Notes under the pieces: model-generated
Databases searched by the model: none
The model's input: the letters and a program-made list of their open reading frames with translations, nothing else
What the model was told of the DNA's origin: nothing
Part shown: positions 36,340 to 44,678 of the stretch, one piece after another
How positions within the stretch are numbered: the first letter of the stretch is position 1
How the letters are laid out: the number at the start of each line of letters is the position of its first letter
Program-made: the position numbers and the translations under genes
Source of the DNA: Crenobacter cavernae
Lineage (GTDB): Bacteria > Pseudomonadota > Gammaproteobacteria > Burkholderiales > Chromobacteriaceae
Length of the DNA: 64,000 nucleotides
NCBI RefSeq assembly: GCF_003355495.1
Contig: NZ_CP031337.1
Coordinates: 2,733,001 to 2,797,000, forward strand
Reading direction: 5' to 3'

Positions 36340-37197
36340 ATGTACGACTGGAACGCCCTCTGGCACGAAAACGCCGGGTTTCGCACCGGCTCCGACCTGA
36401 CGCAGGAAGATCTGAACGGCCTCGAGGACGCGCTGTCGGCGACGCTGTTCAAGGCGGCGCGCGACGAAACGGACGTCGCGGTGTACGAAACGCCCGACCG
36501 TTTCATCCTGCTCGGCTACCAGGACGGCCTGCAGATGCTCGAAGTCGCCAAGCACACGCTGTTCGATCTGACGCTGCGCGTGGTCACCGAAGACGAAGGC
36601 CAGGGCATGGCGCCGCCCTACCTCGAGGCGCTGATCGACAACCTCGCCACCGGCGAATCGGGCGAGTGGCGCGGCGTGCTGACGCTGAACCCGGACGGCA
36701 TCGCGCTGGTGAACGGCCAGGCGCTGTCGCCCGAACTGTTGCCCGACATGCTGTTCCCCGAGCTCGCGTTCACGCAGACGCCGCACTTTCGCGACCAGTT
36801 GGCCGGGCGCTGGCGCGAGGAATTGACCGCCGAACTGCCGATGATCGAAGCCGCGCTGAGCGGGGGCGCCGATGAAGGCTCGGCCGACGTAGGCCTGCCG
36901 CCGGCGCGCATGCAGCAGATCTACGACCGCTACGCCGAGATGGTGCGCCGCGAGCAGGCGAACCTGTCGCGCGTCTTTACCGACGCCGAGCTGCAGCTGG
37001 TGGCGGCGCTGTTCAAGGGCGTGACGTTCGAGTCGGCCGCGTCGTGCCGCGGCCTGTGGCTGGTGGTCGAGGCGCAACTGATCGACCAGGAGCCCGACCG
37101 TGAGCTGCAGGTCGACGCATTGGCCTTGCTGGAGAAGATGAAGGGGCTGAGCTATGCGCAGGAAGTGGCGCTGATCGAGGGACTGCTGGCTTCTTGA
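36340..37197 (+). CDS. Conserved-looking protein of unknown function
   Basis: 285 aa, acidic, soluble, no signal peptide or membrane segment. Start MYDWNALWHENAGFRTGSDL after TTGGAGATGCACG. The first 130 residues look alpha/beta (ALSATLFKAARDETDVAVYE, RFILLGYQDGLQMLEVAKHT) with alternating strands; the last 80 are helical (RMQQIYDRYAEMVRREQANL). I do not recognise the family. It is divergent from typA with 124 bases between. Codon usage is host-like, so it is probably a real gene. Confidence 0.7.
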   Translation: MYDWNALWHENAGFRTGSDLTQEDLNGLEDALSATLFKAARDETDVAVYETPDRFILLGYQDGLQMLEVAKHTLFDLTLRVVTEDEGQGMAPPYLEALIDNLATGESGEWRGVLTLNPDGIALVNGQALSPELLPDMLFPELAFTQTPHFRDQLAGRWREELTAELPMIEAALSGGADEGSADVGLPPARMQQIYDRYAEMVRREQANLSRVFTDAELQLVAALFKGVTFESAASCRGLWLVVEAQLIDQEPDRELQVDALALLEKMKGLSYAQEVALIEGLLAS

Positions 37198-37224
37198 ACC
37201 CGGCGGGCTTCTGTAAAGAAAAAC

Positions 37225-37277
37225 GGGCGGCCGAAGCCGCCCCAATCCCATCCATACCAAGTCGGAAATCGCTTCCC
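37225..37277. repeat. Hairpin repeat, copy 1
   Basis: GGGCGGC-CGAA-GCCGCCC hairpin followed by CCAATCCCATCCATACCA and CGGAAATCGCTTCCC. The same block recurs at 37394. Located after the unknown-function gene, where its hairpin could act as a terminator although no T run follows. Confidence 0.85.
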
Positions 37278-37393
37278 AACGCCGCCACTATATGCGACAT
37301 GAATATACTTGTCATTACTTTGCGTGATTAATAAACGCTATAAGCATATCGCCGTAGCGACTCGATATGTCTTGCTTGAAAGCCAAAAAGAAT

Positions 37394-37447
37394 GGGCGGC
37401 CGAAGCCGCCCCAACCTCATCCATACCATCAACGGAAATCGCTTTCC
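37394..37447. repeat. Hairpin repeat, copy 2
   Basis: Identical hairpin GGGCGGCCGAAGCCGCCCC, then CAACCTCATCCATACCA and CGGAAATCGCTTTCC. Differs from copy 1 at a few positions only. Both copies are preceded by an A-rich stretch. The 116 bases between copies are AT-rich and hold no gene. Confidence 0.85.
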
Positions 37448-37480
37448 GTGGAAACATCTTAGTCACCAAACGTGACTATT

Positions 37481-38458
37481 TCATGACAAATCCCAACTCA
37501 GCACCACCTTGCCGAGATTGCGGCTCTCTTCCACGTAAAGGTGCGCCGCACGGACCTCGCCGACGGGGAAAACGCGGTCGAGCGTCGGCCGCAGGCGGCC
37601 CTCGCCTAGCGCCGGCAACACCGTCCCGCGCAGCGCCTCGGCCAACCTTGCCTTCACGTCGAGCGGCTGGCTGCGCAAGGTCGATCCCAGGAGCGCGATG
37701 CGCTTGACCAGCACTTGCGCCAGATTCAGTTCTGCGCGCGTGCCGCCCATCACCCCAATCAGCACCAGGCGGCCGTCGCGCTTGAGCGCGCCAATATTCT
37801 CCGCGAGGTGACTCGCACCGACCGGGTCGAGCACGACATCGGCGCCGCCGCGCTCCTTCACCCACGCAGAAAACGCCGGCAGCTCGCGGTAGTTGAACGC
37901 GTCGCGAGCACCAAGCTTTCGGCAGAAGTCGAGCTTGGCCTCGCTGCCGGCGCTGGCGAGCGCGGTGGCGCCGATCAGGCCGGCCAGCTGGATCGCCGCC
38001 GCACCGACGCCGCTCGCGCCGGCGTGCACCAGCAACGTCTCGGCAGGCTTCAGGCGTGCGACCTCGACGAGGTTCAGCCACGCGGTCATCCACGCCTCGG
38101 GCAGGCTCGCCGCCTCTTCCCACGTCAGGCTGTCGGGCTTTTCGATCGCCAGCGCCTCGTCGAGCAGCGCGTATTCGGCGTAGCCGCCACCGGCCACCAG
38201 GCCGAATACCGCGTCGCCGGCCTTGAAGCGACTGCCGGCCGGCGCCGTGTCGACTAAGCCTGCGACCTCGAGGCCGAGGATATCGGTCACGCCGGGCGGC
38301 GGCGGATAGCGGCCCTCGCGCTGCACGATGTCGGCGCGGTTGACGCCGGCGGCGCGCACCCGGACGCGCAATTGACCTTCTCCCGGCTCGGGCAGTGGCG
38401 CGTCGCCGACGACGAGGGTGTCGGCCGAGCCGTTTGCTGTCTGGACGATGGCGAGCAT
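37481..38458 (-). CDS. NAD(P)H:quinone oxidoreductase (zinc-free MDR family)
   Basis: 325 aa medium-chain reductase of the QOR/PIG3 type. GroES-like start MLAIVQTANGSADTLVVGDA; AGVNRADIVQREGRYPPPPG is the typical PIG3-like block; cofactor motif LLVHAGASGVGAAAIQLAG (about residues 141-159). No zinc-binding Cys/His cluster. It reduces quinones or enones with NADPH. Divergent from ccoI with 80 bases between. A CTCGGCCAACCTT copy at 37637 lies in the gene. Confidence 0.9.
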   Translation of the reverse strand: MLAIVQTANGSADTLVVGDAPLPEPGEGQLRVRVRAAGVNRADIVQREGRYPPPPGVTDILGLEVAGLVDTAPAGSRFKAGDAVFGLVAGGGYAEYALLDEALAIEKPDSLTWEEAASLPEAWMTAWLNLVEVARLKPAETLLVHAGASGVGAAAIQLAGLIGATALASAGSEAKLDFCRKLGARDAFNYRELPAFSAWVKERGGADVVLDPVGASHLAENIGALKRDGRLVLIGVMGGTRAELNLAQVLVKRIALLGSTLRSQPLDVKARLAEALRGTVLPALGEGRLRPTLDRVFPVGEVRAAHLYVEESRNLGKVVLSWDLS

Positions 38459-38538
38459 GACTCCTCCATGAGGGCGAAAACAAAGCGTTGCCCAGCGCCG
38501 GCGCGCGGCGCACGGGGTTTGGATTACAATATCACGCC

Positions 38539-41022
38539 ATGAGCGAACCCTGTTTTCACTGCGGCCTGCCGGTACCGGCGCGCGCCGACTTCCCCATCCA
38601 CTACCGCGAACGCACCGAACAAACCTGCTGCGCCGGCTGCCAGGCGGTCGCCGCGACCATCATCGATTCGGGCCTGTCCGACTATTACGCGCACCGCACC
38701 GAAGGCGCGACCAAGGCCGAGCCGTTGCCGCAGGACCTGTTGGAACAGATCCGCCTCTACGACAACGAGACGCTGCAAAAGAGCTTCGTCAAGGTCGAGG
38801 ACGGCCAACTGCGCGAGGCGGCGCTGATCCTCGAAGGCATCACCTGCGCCGCCTGCGTGTGGCTTAACGAGCAGCAGATCATGCGCTTGCCCGGCGTGGT
38901 TTCGGTCGACATCAACTACAGCAGCCACCGCGCCCGCGTGCGCTGGGACAATTCACGGGTTCGCCTGTCGCAGATCCTCGAGGCGATCGCCGCGATCGGC
39001 TACCGCGCGCATCCCTACGACGCCGCGCGCCAGGAAGCGCTCGCGCAGAAGGAGCGCAAAGCGGCGCTGAACCGGCTGTGGGTCGCCGGCCTGTCGATGA
39101 TGCAGGTGATGATGTACGCGGTGCCGGTCTATATGTCGGCCGCCGGCGAGATCGACGCGGAGTCCCTGTGGCTCTTGCACTGGGCGAGCTTCGCCTTGAC
39201 GCTGCCGGTCGTAGCCTACTCGGCACTGCCGTTCTACCAGGGCACGTGGCGCGACTTGAAGGCGCGCCGCCTCGGCATGGACGTGCCGGTCGCCGTCGGC
39301 GTGCTTGCCGCGTTCAGCGCGAGCAGCTGGGCGCTGTTCAATCGCATCGACCACGGCATCTACTTCGATTCGGTGTCGATGTTCGTCTTCCTGCTGCTCG
39401 GCGGCCGCTATCTCGAAGGTATCGCGCGGCGCCGTGCCGGCGAGGCGACCGACAGCCTGGTCAAACTGCTGCCGGCGTTCGCGCACCGCATTCAGGGTTG
39501 GCCGAGCTCGCGCGATGCGCACGAGGCGCCGGTCGCCGAACTCGCGGTCGGCGACGTGCTGCTGGTGAAGCCGGGCGAGACGATCGCGGCCGACGGCGTC
39601 GTGCTCTGCGGTGCGAGCGCGGTCAACGAGGCGCTATTGACCGGCGAGAGCCGGCCGATAGACAAGCGCCCGGACGACGCGCTGATCGCCGGCAGCATCA
39701 ACCTCGCGAGCCCGCTCTATATAAAGGTCACGCAGACCGGACAGGACACGCGGCTTTCCGCCATCGTGCGCCTGCTCGACAACGCGCTCGCCGAAAAGCC
39801 GCGGCTGGCAAGGCTGGCCGACCGCTTCGCCGCGTACTTCGTCGCCGCGCTGCTCGTCGCCGCGTTGGCGACTTACCTCTTCTGGCTGCCGGCCGACGCC
39901 GACCGTGCGCTGTGGATCACCGTCGCGGTGCTGGTCGTCTCCTGCCCGTGCGCGCTGTCGCTGGCGACGCCGGCGGCGCTGACCGCCGCCACCGGCCACC
40001 TGGCGACGCTCGGCGTGCTGACCACGCGCGGCCACGCGATCGAGACGCTGGCCCGTGTCGACGACATCGTGTTCGACAAGACCGGCACGCTGACCTACGG
40101 CGAGCCGAAACTGGTCGCGACGCACGCCTTTGACGGCTGCGCGGCGTCGATGCTGGCGATCGCGCAGGCGCTCGAGGCCGGCTCCGAGCACCCGATCGCG
40201 CGCGCGCTGCTCGCCGCGCCGTGCAGCGAGGCTCGGCCAACGTTGGCCGAGCTCGGCAACCTGCCGGGCCACGGCGTCGAAGGCGTGATCGACGGCCAGG
40301 CCTGGCGGCTCGGCCGTGCAGAGTTCGTCGAAGAACTCGCCGGCGCGCTGCCGGGTGCCTTGAGCGACTGGCACGACGGCGCGACGGTGATCGCACTCGG
40401 CAACGGTGACGGCTGGCAGGCGCTGTTCGCGCTCGCCGACACGCCGCGCGCCGACGCGCAAACGCTCGTCAAGACGCTGAAAGCACAGGGCAAGACGGTG
40501 CACCTGTTGAGCGGCGACGCCGACGGCGCGGTCGCCGCGCTGGCGAAGACGCTCGCGATCGAGGAACACACCGCGCGCGCGACGCCGGAAGACAAGCTCG
40601 GCTACGTCGGCGCGCTGCAGGCGCAGGGCCGGCGCGTGCTGATGGTCGGCGACGGCGTCAACGACGCGCCGGTGCTCGCGCGCGCCGACGTGTCGCTGGC
40701 GATGGGCGGCGGCACCGACGTCGCGCGCGCCAGCGGCGACATGGTGCTGGTCAACGACTCGCTGGCGGCACTGCCGGCGGCGATGGCGCTGTCGAAGAAG
40801 ACGCTCGCGGTGATCCGCCAGAACCTCATATGGGCGACCGGCTACAACCTCGTCGCGCTGCCGCTCGCGATGGCCGGTCACGTGACGCCGTGGCTCGCCA
40901 GCCTCGGCATGGCCCTGAGCTCCTTGCTGGTCGTCGGCAACGCGCTGCGTCTGGTGCGCCGTCGCGCCGACGCGAAACCCGAAGCCACGCCGGCGGCCGA
41001 GCCGATCGTCAACGGCCTTTAA
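38539..41022 (+). CDS. ccoI: Copper-translocating P-type ATPase of cbb3 oxidase assembly, CcoI
   Basis: 827 aa P1B ATPase of the inner membrane. It supplies copper for the cbb3 cytochrome oxidase. N-terminal Cys-rich metal-binding region CFHCGLPVPARADFP and CCAGCQAVA, then an HMA domain with GITCAACVWL, eight predicted helices with the CPC motif in VVSCPCALSLATP, TGES phosphatase loop (LLTGESRPIDK), DKTGTLTYGEP phosphorylation site and GDGVNDAPVLA hinge. The N-terminal cysteine region and following ccoS mark it as FixI/CcoI rather than CopA. It carries two or three copies of the repeated word, including a 22-base palindrome at 40231-40252 that encodes ARPTLAELG in the nucleotide-binding domain. 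Confidence 0.93.
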   Translation: MSEPCFHCGLPVPARADFPIHYRERTEQTCCAGCQAVAATIIDSGLSDYYAHRTEGATKAEPLPQDLLEQIRLYDNETLQKSFVKVEDGQLREAALILEGITCAACVWLNEQQIMRLPGVVSVDINYSSHRARVRWDNSRVRLSQILEAIAAIGYRAHPYDAARQEALAQKERKAALNRLWVAGLSMMQVMMYAVPVYMSAAGEIDAESLWLLHWASFALTLPVVAYSALPFYQGTWRDLKARRLGMDVPVAVGVLAAFSASSWALFNRIDHGIYFDSVSMFVFLLLGGRYLEGIARRRAGEATDSLVKLLPAFAHRIQGWPSSRDAHEAPVAELAVGDVLLVKPGETIAADGVVLCGASAVNEALLTGESRPIDKRPDDALIAGSINLASPLYIKVTQTGQDTRLSAIVRLLDNALAEKPRLARLADRFAAYFVAALLVAALATYLFWLPADADRALWITVAVLVVSCPCALSLATPAALTAATGHLATLGVLTTRGHAIETLARVDDIVFDKTGTLTYGEPKLVATHAFDGCAASMLAIAQALEAGSEHPIARALLAAPCSEARPTLAELGNLPGHGVEGVIDGQAWRLGRAEFVEELAGALPGALSDWHDGATVIALGNGDGWQALFALADTPRADAQTLVKTLKAQGKTVHLLSGDADGAVAALAKTLAIEEHTARATPEDKLGYVGALQAQGRRVLMVGDGVNDAPVLARADVSLAMGGGTDVARASGDMVLVNDSLAALPAAMALSKKTLAVIRQNLIWATGYNLVALPLAMAGHVTPWLASLGMALSSLLVVGNALRLVRRRADAKPEATPAAEPIVNGL
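40231..40252. repeat. Palindromic double copy of the repeated word inside ccoI
   Basis: GCTCGGCCAAC (40231-40241) and GTTGGCCGAGC (40242-40252) are adjacent and exactly complementary. Unlike the intergenic pairs it lies inside a reading frame with no stop or T run. Confidence 0.9.
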
Positions 41023-41040
41023 CCTGAACCGGATACGCTG

Positions 41041-41241
41041 ATGGAAAGCCTGTACCTGTTGATCCCGATCAGTATCGTGCTCGTCTTCGTGATCGGCGCG
41101 CTGTTCTGGTGGGCGACGCGCTCCGGCCAGTTCGACGACCTCGAAGGCCCGGGCCACCGCATCCTGATGGACGATGAAAGACGCACCGGCGACCTGCTCG
41201 CCGACGACGACAACAAACAAGACAAAAACGACCGCGCCTGA
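41041..41241 (+). CDS. ccoS: Cytochrome cbb3 oxidase maturation protein CcoS
   Basis: 66 aa, one N-terminal membrane helix (LYLLIPISIVLVFVIGALFW) followed by WATRSGQFDDLEGPGHRIL, the CcoS/FixS signature. Needed for haem/copper cofactor insertion in cbb3 oxidase. 18 bases after ccoI. The structural ccoNOP genes are not in the window. Confidence 0.93.
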   Translation: MESLYLLIPISIVLVFVIGALFWWATRSGQFDDLEGPGHRILMDDERRTGDLLADDDNKQDKNDRA

Positions 41242-41245
41242 ACCC

Positions 41246-41270
41246 AAGGTTGGCCGAGCCTCGGCCAACC
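41246..41270. terminator. Paired copies of the repeated word between ccoS and the transporter gene
   Basis: AAGGTTGGCCGAGC (41246-41259) and CTCGGCCAACC (41260-41270) form an almost perfect stem 4 bases after the ccoS stop. No T run; may be a weak terminator or only an uptake-type pair. Confidence 0.7.
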
Positions 41271-41294
41271 CTCGCGCCCACTTCGGACCGCCCC

Positions 41295-42614
41295 ATGAAC
41301 CCCAACACGAGCTTCGGCTTCTTCACCAAGCGGCGCTTCTTCCCGCTGTTTGCTACGCAGTTCCTCGGCGCATTCAACGACAACCTGTTGAAGACCGCGA
41401 TCGTGGTGCTGATCAGCTACCACGGCCTCTCGCTCGCCGGCCTGCCGCCCGAGCAGCTGGTGAACCTCGCCGCCGGCATCTTCATCCTGCCGTTCTTCCT
41501 GTTCTCGGCGACCGCCGGCAAGCTGTCGGAGCGGCTCGACAAGGCGGCGGTCGCGCGCGTGGTGAAGCAGGTCGAGATCGTCATCATGCTCTTGGCCGGC
41601 GCCGGCTTCTTCCTGCACTCGGCGCCGCTGCTGTTGTCGTCGCTGTTCCTGATGGGCGTGCATTCGACCTTCTTCGGCCCGCTCAAGTATTCGGTGTTGC
41701 CGCAGCACCTCGGCGAACACGAACTGGTCGGCGGCAACGGCCTGATCGAGATGGGCACCTTCCTCGCGATCCTGGTCGGCCAGATCGGCGGCAGCCTGAT
41801 GGTCGGCGGCGGCCCGTGGTCCATGGCCGGCTTCACGCTCGGCACCGCGCTCCTCGGCTACATTGCCAGCCGCTTCATGCCGAGCGCGCCGGCGACCAAC
41901 CCCAAGCTGCAACTGTCGTTCAACGTGTGGGCCGACTCGGTGCAATTGATGCGCGAAGCGTGGGCGCTTCGCGAGGTGCGCTCGGCGATGCTCGGCATCT
42001 CGTGGTTCTGGCTGATGGGTGCGGTCTACACGACGCAGCTGCCGACCTTCACCCGCCTGCACCTGGGCGGCGACGCGGGCGTCTACACGCTGGGGCTGGC
42101 GCTGTTCTCGATCGGCATCGGCGCGGGCTCCATCGTCTGCGCGAAGCTGTCGCGCGGCAACCTGGAGCTCGGCCTGGTGCTGATCGGCGGCGCCGGCATG
42201 ACGGTGTTCGGCGCCGACCTCGCGCTGTCGGCGTTCGCGCGCAACGGCCACGCGCTGCTGTCGCTTTCCGACTTCCTCGCCACCCCCAAACACTGGCGCT
42301 CGCTGGCCGACATCGCACTGTTGGGCTTCTTCGGCGGCTTCTTCACCGTGCCGCTCTACACCTGGCTGCAGACGGCGGCGCCGGAGAGCTTCCGCTCGCA
42401 GGCGATCGCCGCCAACAACATCCTGAACGGCTTCTACATGGTCGGCTCGGCGATCGCGAGCGCGGTGCTGCTGGCGCTGTACGACAACATCTCGATCCTG
42501 TTCCTGGCGGTCGCGCTTGCCAACATCGCCTACCTCGTCTACCTGACGCGCAACTCGGCGACGCTGCGCAACGCGAGCGCGAGCTGGTGGCGGCGCTGCG
42601 GCTGGCGCGGCTGA
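41295..42614 (+). CDS. MFS transporter, LplT-like lysophospholipid permease
   Basis: 439 aa, about 12 predicted membrane helices. The start FFTKRRFFPLFATQFLGAFN followed by DNLLKTAIVVL is the LplT-family signature (FLGAFNDNLLK), and GVHSTFFGPLKYSVLPQHL is equally typical. Family members flip lysophospholipids for reacylation by Aas; no acyltransferase gene is adjacent here. Start 41295 follows a 53-base gap; no canonical ribosome site is evident. Confidence 0.85.
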   Translation: MNPNTSFGFFTKRRFFPLFATQFLGAFNDNLLKTAIVVLISYHGLSLAGLPPEQLVNLAAGIFILPFFLFSATAGKLSERLDKAAVARVVKQVEIVIMLLAGAGFFLHSAPLLLSSLFLMGVHSTFFGPLKYSVLPQHLGEHELVGGNGLIEMGTFLAILVGQIGGSLMVGGGPWSMAGFTLGTALLGYIASRFMPSAPATNPKLQLSFNVWADSVQLMREAWALREVRSAMLGISWFWLMGAVYTTQLPTFTRLHLGGDAGVYTLGLALFSIGIGAGSIVCAKLSRGNLELGLVLIGGAGMTVFGADLALSAFARNGHALLSLSDFLATPKHWRSLADIALLGFFGGFFTVPLYTWLQTAAPESFRSQAIAANNILNGFYMVGSAIASAVLLALYDNISILFLAVALANIAYLVYLTRNSATLRNASASWWRRCGWRG

Positions 42615-42628
42615 GCGGAACGACAGTC

Positions 42629-42666
42629 AAAAGACACGGCCAACCTTAGGGTTGGCCGTGTCTTTT
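42629..42666. terminator. Bidirectional terminator containing the word core
   Basis: AAAAGACACGGCCAACC (42629-42645), TTAG loop, GGTTGGCCGTGTCTTTT (42650-42666): perfect 17-base stem. The inner 11 bases are the repeated word; the outer part departs from it (CGTGTC instead of CGAGC). Confidence 0.92.
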
Positions 42667-42916
42667 AACGCCTGCGGCAGGATCGGCGGGGAGTCCGCTA
42701 CGGCCGCTGCCCTAATCTGCAAGCCCCGGCATTGCCGCGCCCGCCGGGCTTCGGCAAATCATTTCACCGGCCCGGCTGTCTAAAGCAAATGTTCGCCGCC
42801 ATCCGAATGGACAAGTGTGGCCCCGACCGCCATCCGCCATCGCGACGACGCACCAGCCCGCCGCATATCCTCGAAATTCGGGCAAAGCAGGCCGGCTCCG
42901 ATAGAAGGAGGATGAA
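42667..42916. other. 250-base gap before the Met-rich mini-gene
   Basis: No gene or convincing structure seen; only the ribosome site AAGGAGGA at its end (42905-42912). Confidence 0.5.
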
Positions 42917-43087
42917 ATGACAACTACACCGACATCGACGGCACTCAAGGTCATAGTGATCGTGCTGGCCGTCATCGGCGCTTTCACCGTAGCCGGTGCG
43001 CTTGGCGCATTGGTACTGCACGCCGGGATGATGGGCAATATGGGATCGTGCCAGATGATGATGATGGGCAACGCCCCGACCGCCTGA
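42917..43087 (+). CDS. Met-rich single-helix membrane mini-protein
   Basis: 56 aa. MTTTPTSTALK, then a hydrophobic helix VIVIVLAVIGAFTVAGALGA, then LVLHAGMMGNMGSCQMMMMG: seven Met, one His and one Cys in about 20 residues at the exported or cytosolic end. AAGGAGGA lies ideally before the ATG. The Met/His/Cys pattern suggests soft-metal (copper) binding, fitting the nearby ccoI-ccoS genes; this is inference. No family recognised. It lies between transporter and lpd, which is on the other strand. Confidence 0.65.
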   Translation: MTTTPTSTALKVIVIVLAVIGAFTVAGALGALVLHAGMMGNMGSCQMMMMGNAPTA

Positions 43088-43176
43088 ACCCGTCAATAGC
43101 GCATCGAGATGCAATAAGGGCGGAAACGCCATCGCCATGCAGGCAGGTCACGCTGCCCGCATGCGATCGATTCGAT

Positions 43177-44568
43177 TTATTCCGCCAGCTTGGCCGCCGC
43201 GTCGCGCAACGCGGTGCGCAGCCCCTCCTCGATCACCGGGTGGTAGAACGGCATGTCGAGCATTTCCTTCACCGTCAGCCGCATCTGGCACGCCCACGCG
43301 AGAGTGTGCGCGATGTTCTCGGCGCGCGGCCCCAGCCATTCGGCGCCGAGGAAGCGGCCGGTGTCCTTGTCGGCGTAGACGTGCATCAGGCCCTTGTTCT
43401 TCAGCATCACGCGGCTGCGGCCCTGGTCCTCGAAGCTGACCTCGCCGGTGACGAAGCGGCCCTCTTCCAGGTCGGCGTAACGTTGGCCGACCATCGCGAT
43501 CTGCGGGTCGGAGAACACGACGCCGATCGTCGCGCGGCGGTGGCCCGGTTTCACGCAGGGGTAATTGGCCGCGTTGTCGCCGGCGGTCTTGCCCTCGTCG
43601 GCCGCCTCGTGCAAGAGCGGCAGGAAGTTGTTCGCGTCGCCGGCGATGAACACCGGGCTCGCACCGCACTGCAGCGTTTCCTTGTCGAACACCGGAACGC
43701 CGTTCTTGTCGAGTTCGAGCGTGGTGTTTTCGAGCCCCAGGTGGTGGACGTTGGCTTCGCGGCCGGTCGCGGCGAGCACGTAGTCGAAGCGTTCGGTCAC
43801 CTCGCGGCCGTCGTGGTCGATAAAGCGCAGCACCGCCTGCTCGCCGTCCTTCTGCATGTCGAGCACCTTCGCGTCGGCGTCGAAGGCGAATTCGCCGGAG
43901 AAGGCCTTGAGCGCGACGGCGCGCACCGCCGGGTCGGTCAGCGGGCCGACCGTGCAGCGCTTGCCGAACAGCCTGACGCGTACGCCGAGCCTCGACAGCG
44001 CCTGGCCCAGTTCGAGCCCGATGACGCCCGGGCCGAACACGGCGACGCTCTCGGGCAGGTCGTGCCAGCCGAACACGTCGTCGTTGACGATCAGCCGGTC
44101 GCCGAGTTCGCGGAACGGCGCGGCGATCTTCGGGCTCGAGCCGGTCGCGATGACGACGCGGCGGACGTGCACTTCGGTGTGGCCACCGACTTCGAGCACG
44201 GTGTTGTCGATAAAGCGCGCGTGGCCGACCAGCTTGTCGTCGTGAGGAATCGTCTCGACGCCCTTGACGACGAAGCCGACGAAGCGGTCTCGTTCGCGGC
44301 GCACGCGGTCCATCACCTCTGCGCCGGCTATGCGCACCGCGCCGTCGACGTGCACGCCGAACGGCGCGGTGTGGCGCGCCTCGAACGCGGCGTCAGCGGC
44401 GGCGATCAAGAGCTTGGACGGCATGCAGCCGACACGCGCGCAGGTGGTGCCGTAGGCGCCGCCCTCAATGATCACGGCAGACAGGCCCTTCGCCTTCACG
44501 GCGCGGTAGGCGGCGAGGCCGGCGGTGCCGGCGCCGATCACGGCGACGTCCACATTCAGCGTTTGCAT
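43177..44568 (-). CDS. Dihydrolipoamide-dehydrogenase-like flavoprotein
   Basis: 463 aa pyridine nucleotide-disulfide oxidoreductase. FAD motif AVIGAGTAGLAAYRAVK (residues 9-25), redox-active disulfide TTCARVGCMPSK (about 43-54), NAD motif VAVFGPGVIGLELGQALSR, C-terminal interface with the His-Glu pair in PFYHPVIEEGLRTALRD. Not next to E2 genes of a 2-oxoacid dehydrogenase; instead it follows the Prx5-Grx hybrid gene, and in several Neisseriales and Vibrio-like bacteria a paralogue sits there. A role in thiol peroxide defence is plausible but not shown. Confidence 0.85.
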   Translation of the reverse strand: MQTLNVDVAVIGAGTAGLAAYRAVKAKGLSAVIIEGGAYGTTCARVGCMPSKLLIAAADAAFEARHTAPFGVHVDGAVRIAGAEVMDRVRRERDRFVGFVVKGVETIPHDDKLVGHARFIDNTVLEVGGHTEVHVRRVVIATGSSPKIAAPFRELGDRLIVNDDVFGWHDLPESVAVFGPGVIGLELGQALSRLGVRVRLFGKRCTVGPLTDPAVRAVALKAFSGEFAFDADAKVLDMQKDGEQAVLRFIDHDGREVTERFDYVLAATGREANVHHLGLENTTLELDKNGVPVFDKETLQCGASPVFIAGDANNFLPLLHEAADEGKTAGDNAANYPCVKPGHRRATIGVVFSDPQIAMVGQRYADLEEGRFVTGEVSFEDQGRSRVMLKNKGLMHVYADKDTGRFLGAEWLGPRAENIAHTLAWACQMRLTVKEMLDMPFYHPVIEEGLRTALRDAAAKLAE

Positions 44569-44635
44569 TTTTCACTCCTTGGGGGCCACAGGCAGACCGC
44601 AGCATCCGGGACTGACGCTAGGGTCTTACGGCGGG

Positions 44636-44668
44636 AAAAGCGCCCCGGCGCGTCAGACCGCCGGGGCG
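44636..44668 (-). terminator. Terminator after the hybrid peroxiredoxin gene
   Basis: On the minus strand CGCCCCGGCG-GTCTGACG-CGCCGGGGCG forms a perfect 10-base stem followed by CTTTTCC. It lies between the peroxiredoxin and flavoprotein genes, so the downstream gene is expressed by read-through or its own promoter. Confidence 0.85.
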
Positions 44669-44678
44669 TGGACTCGAT

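Noticed and set aside
43177..44568. Dihydrolipoamide dehydrogenase of the pyruvate or 2-oxoglutarate complex
   Set aside because: No E1/E2 genes next to it; context is a peroxiredoxin, so only the superfamily level is claimed.
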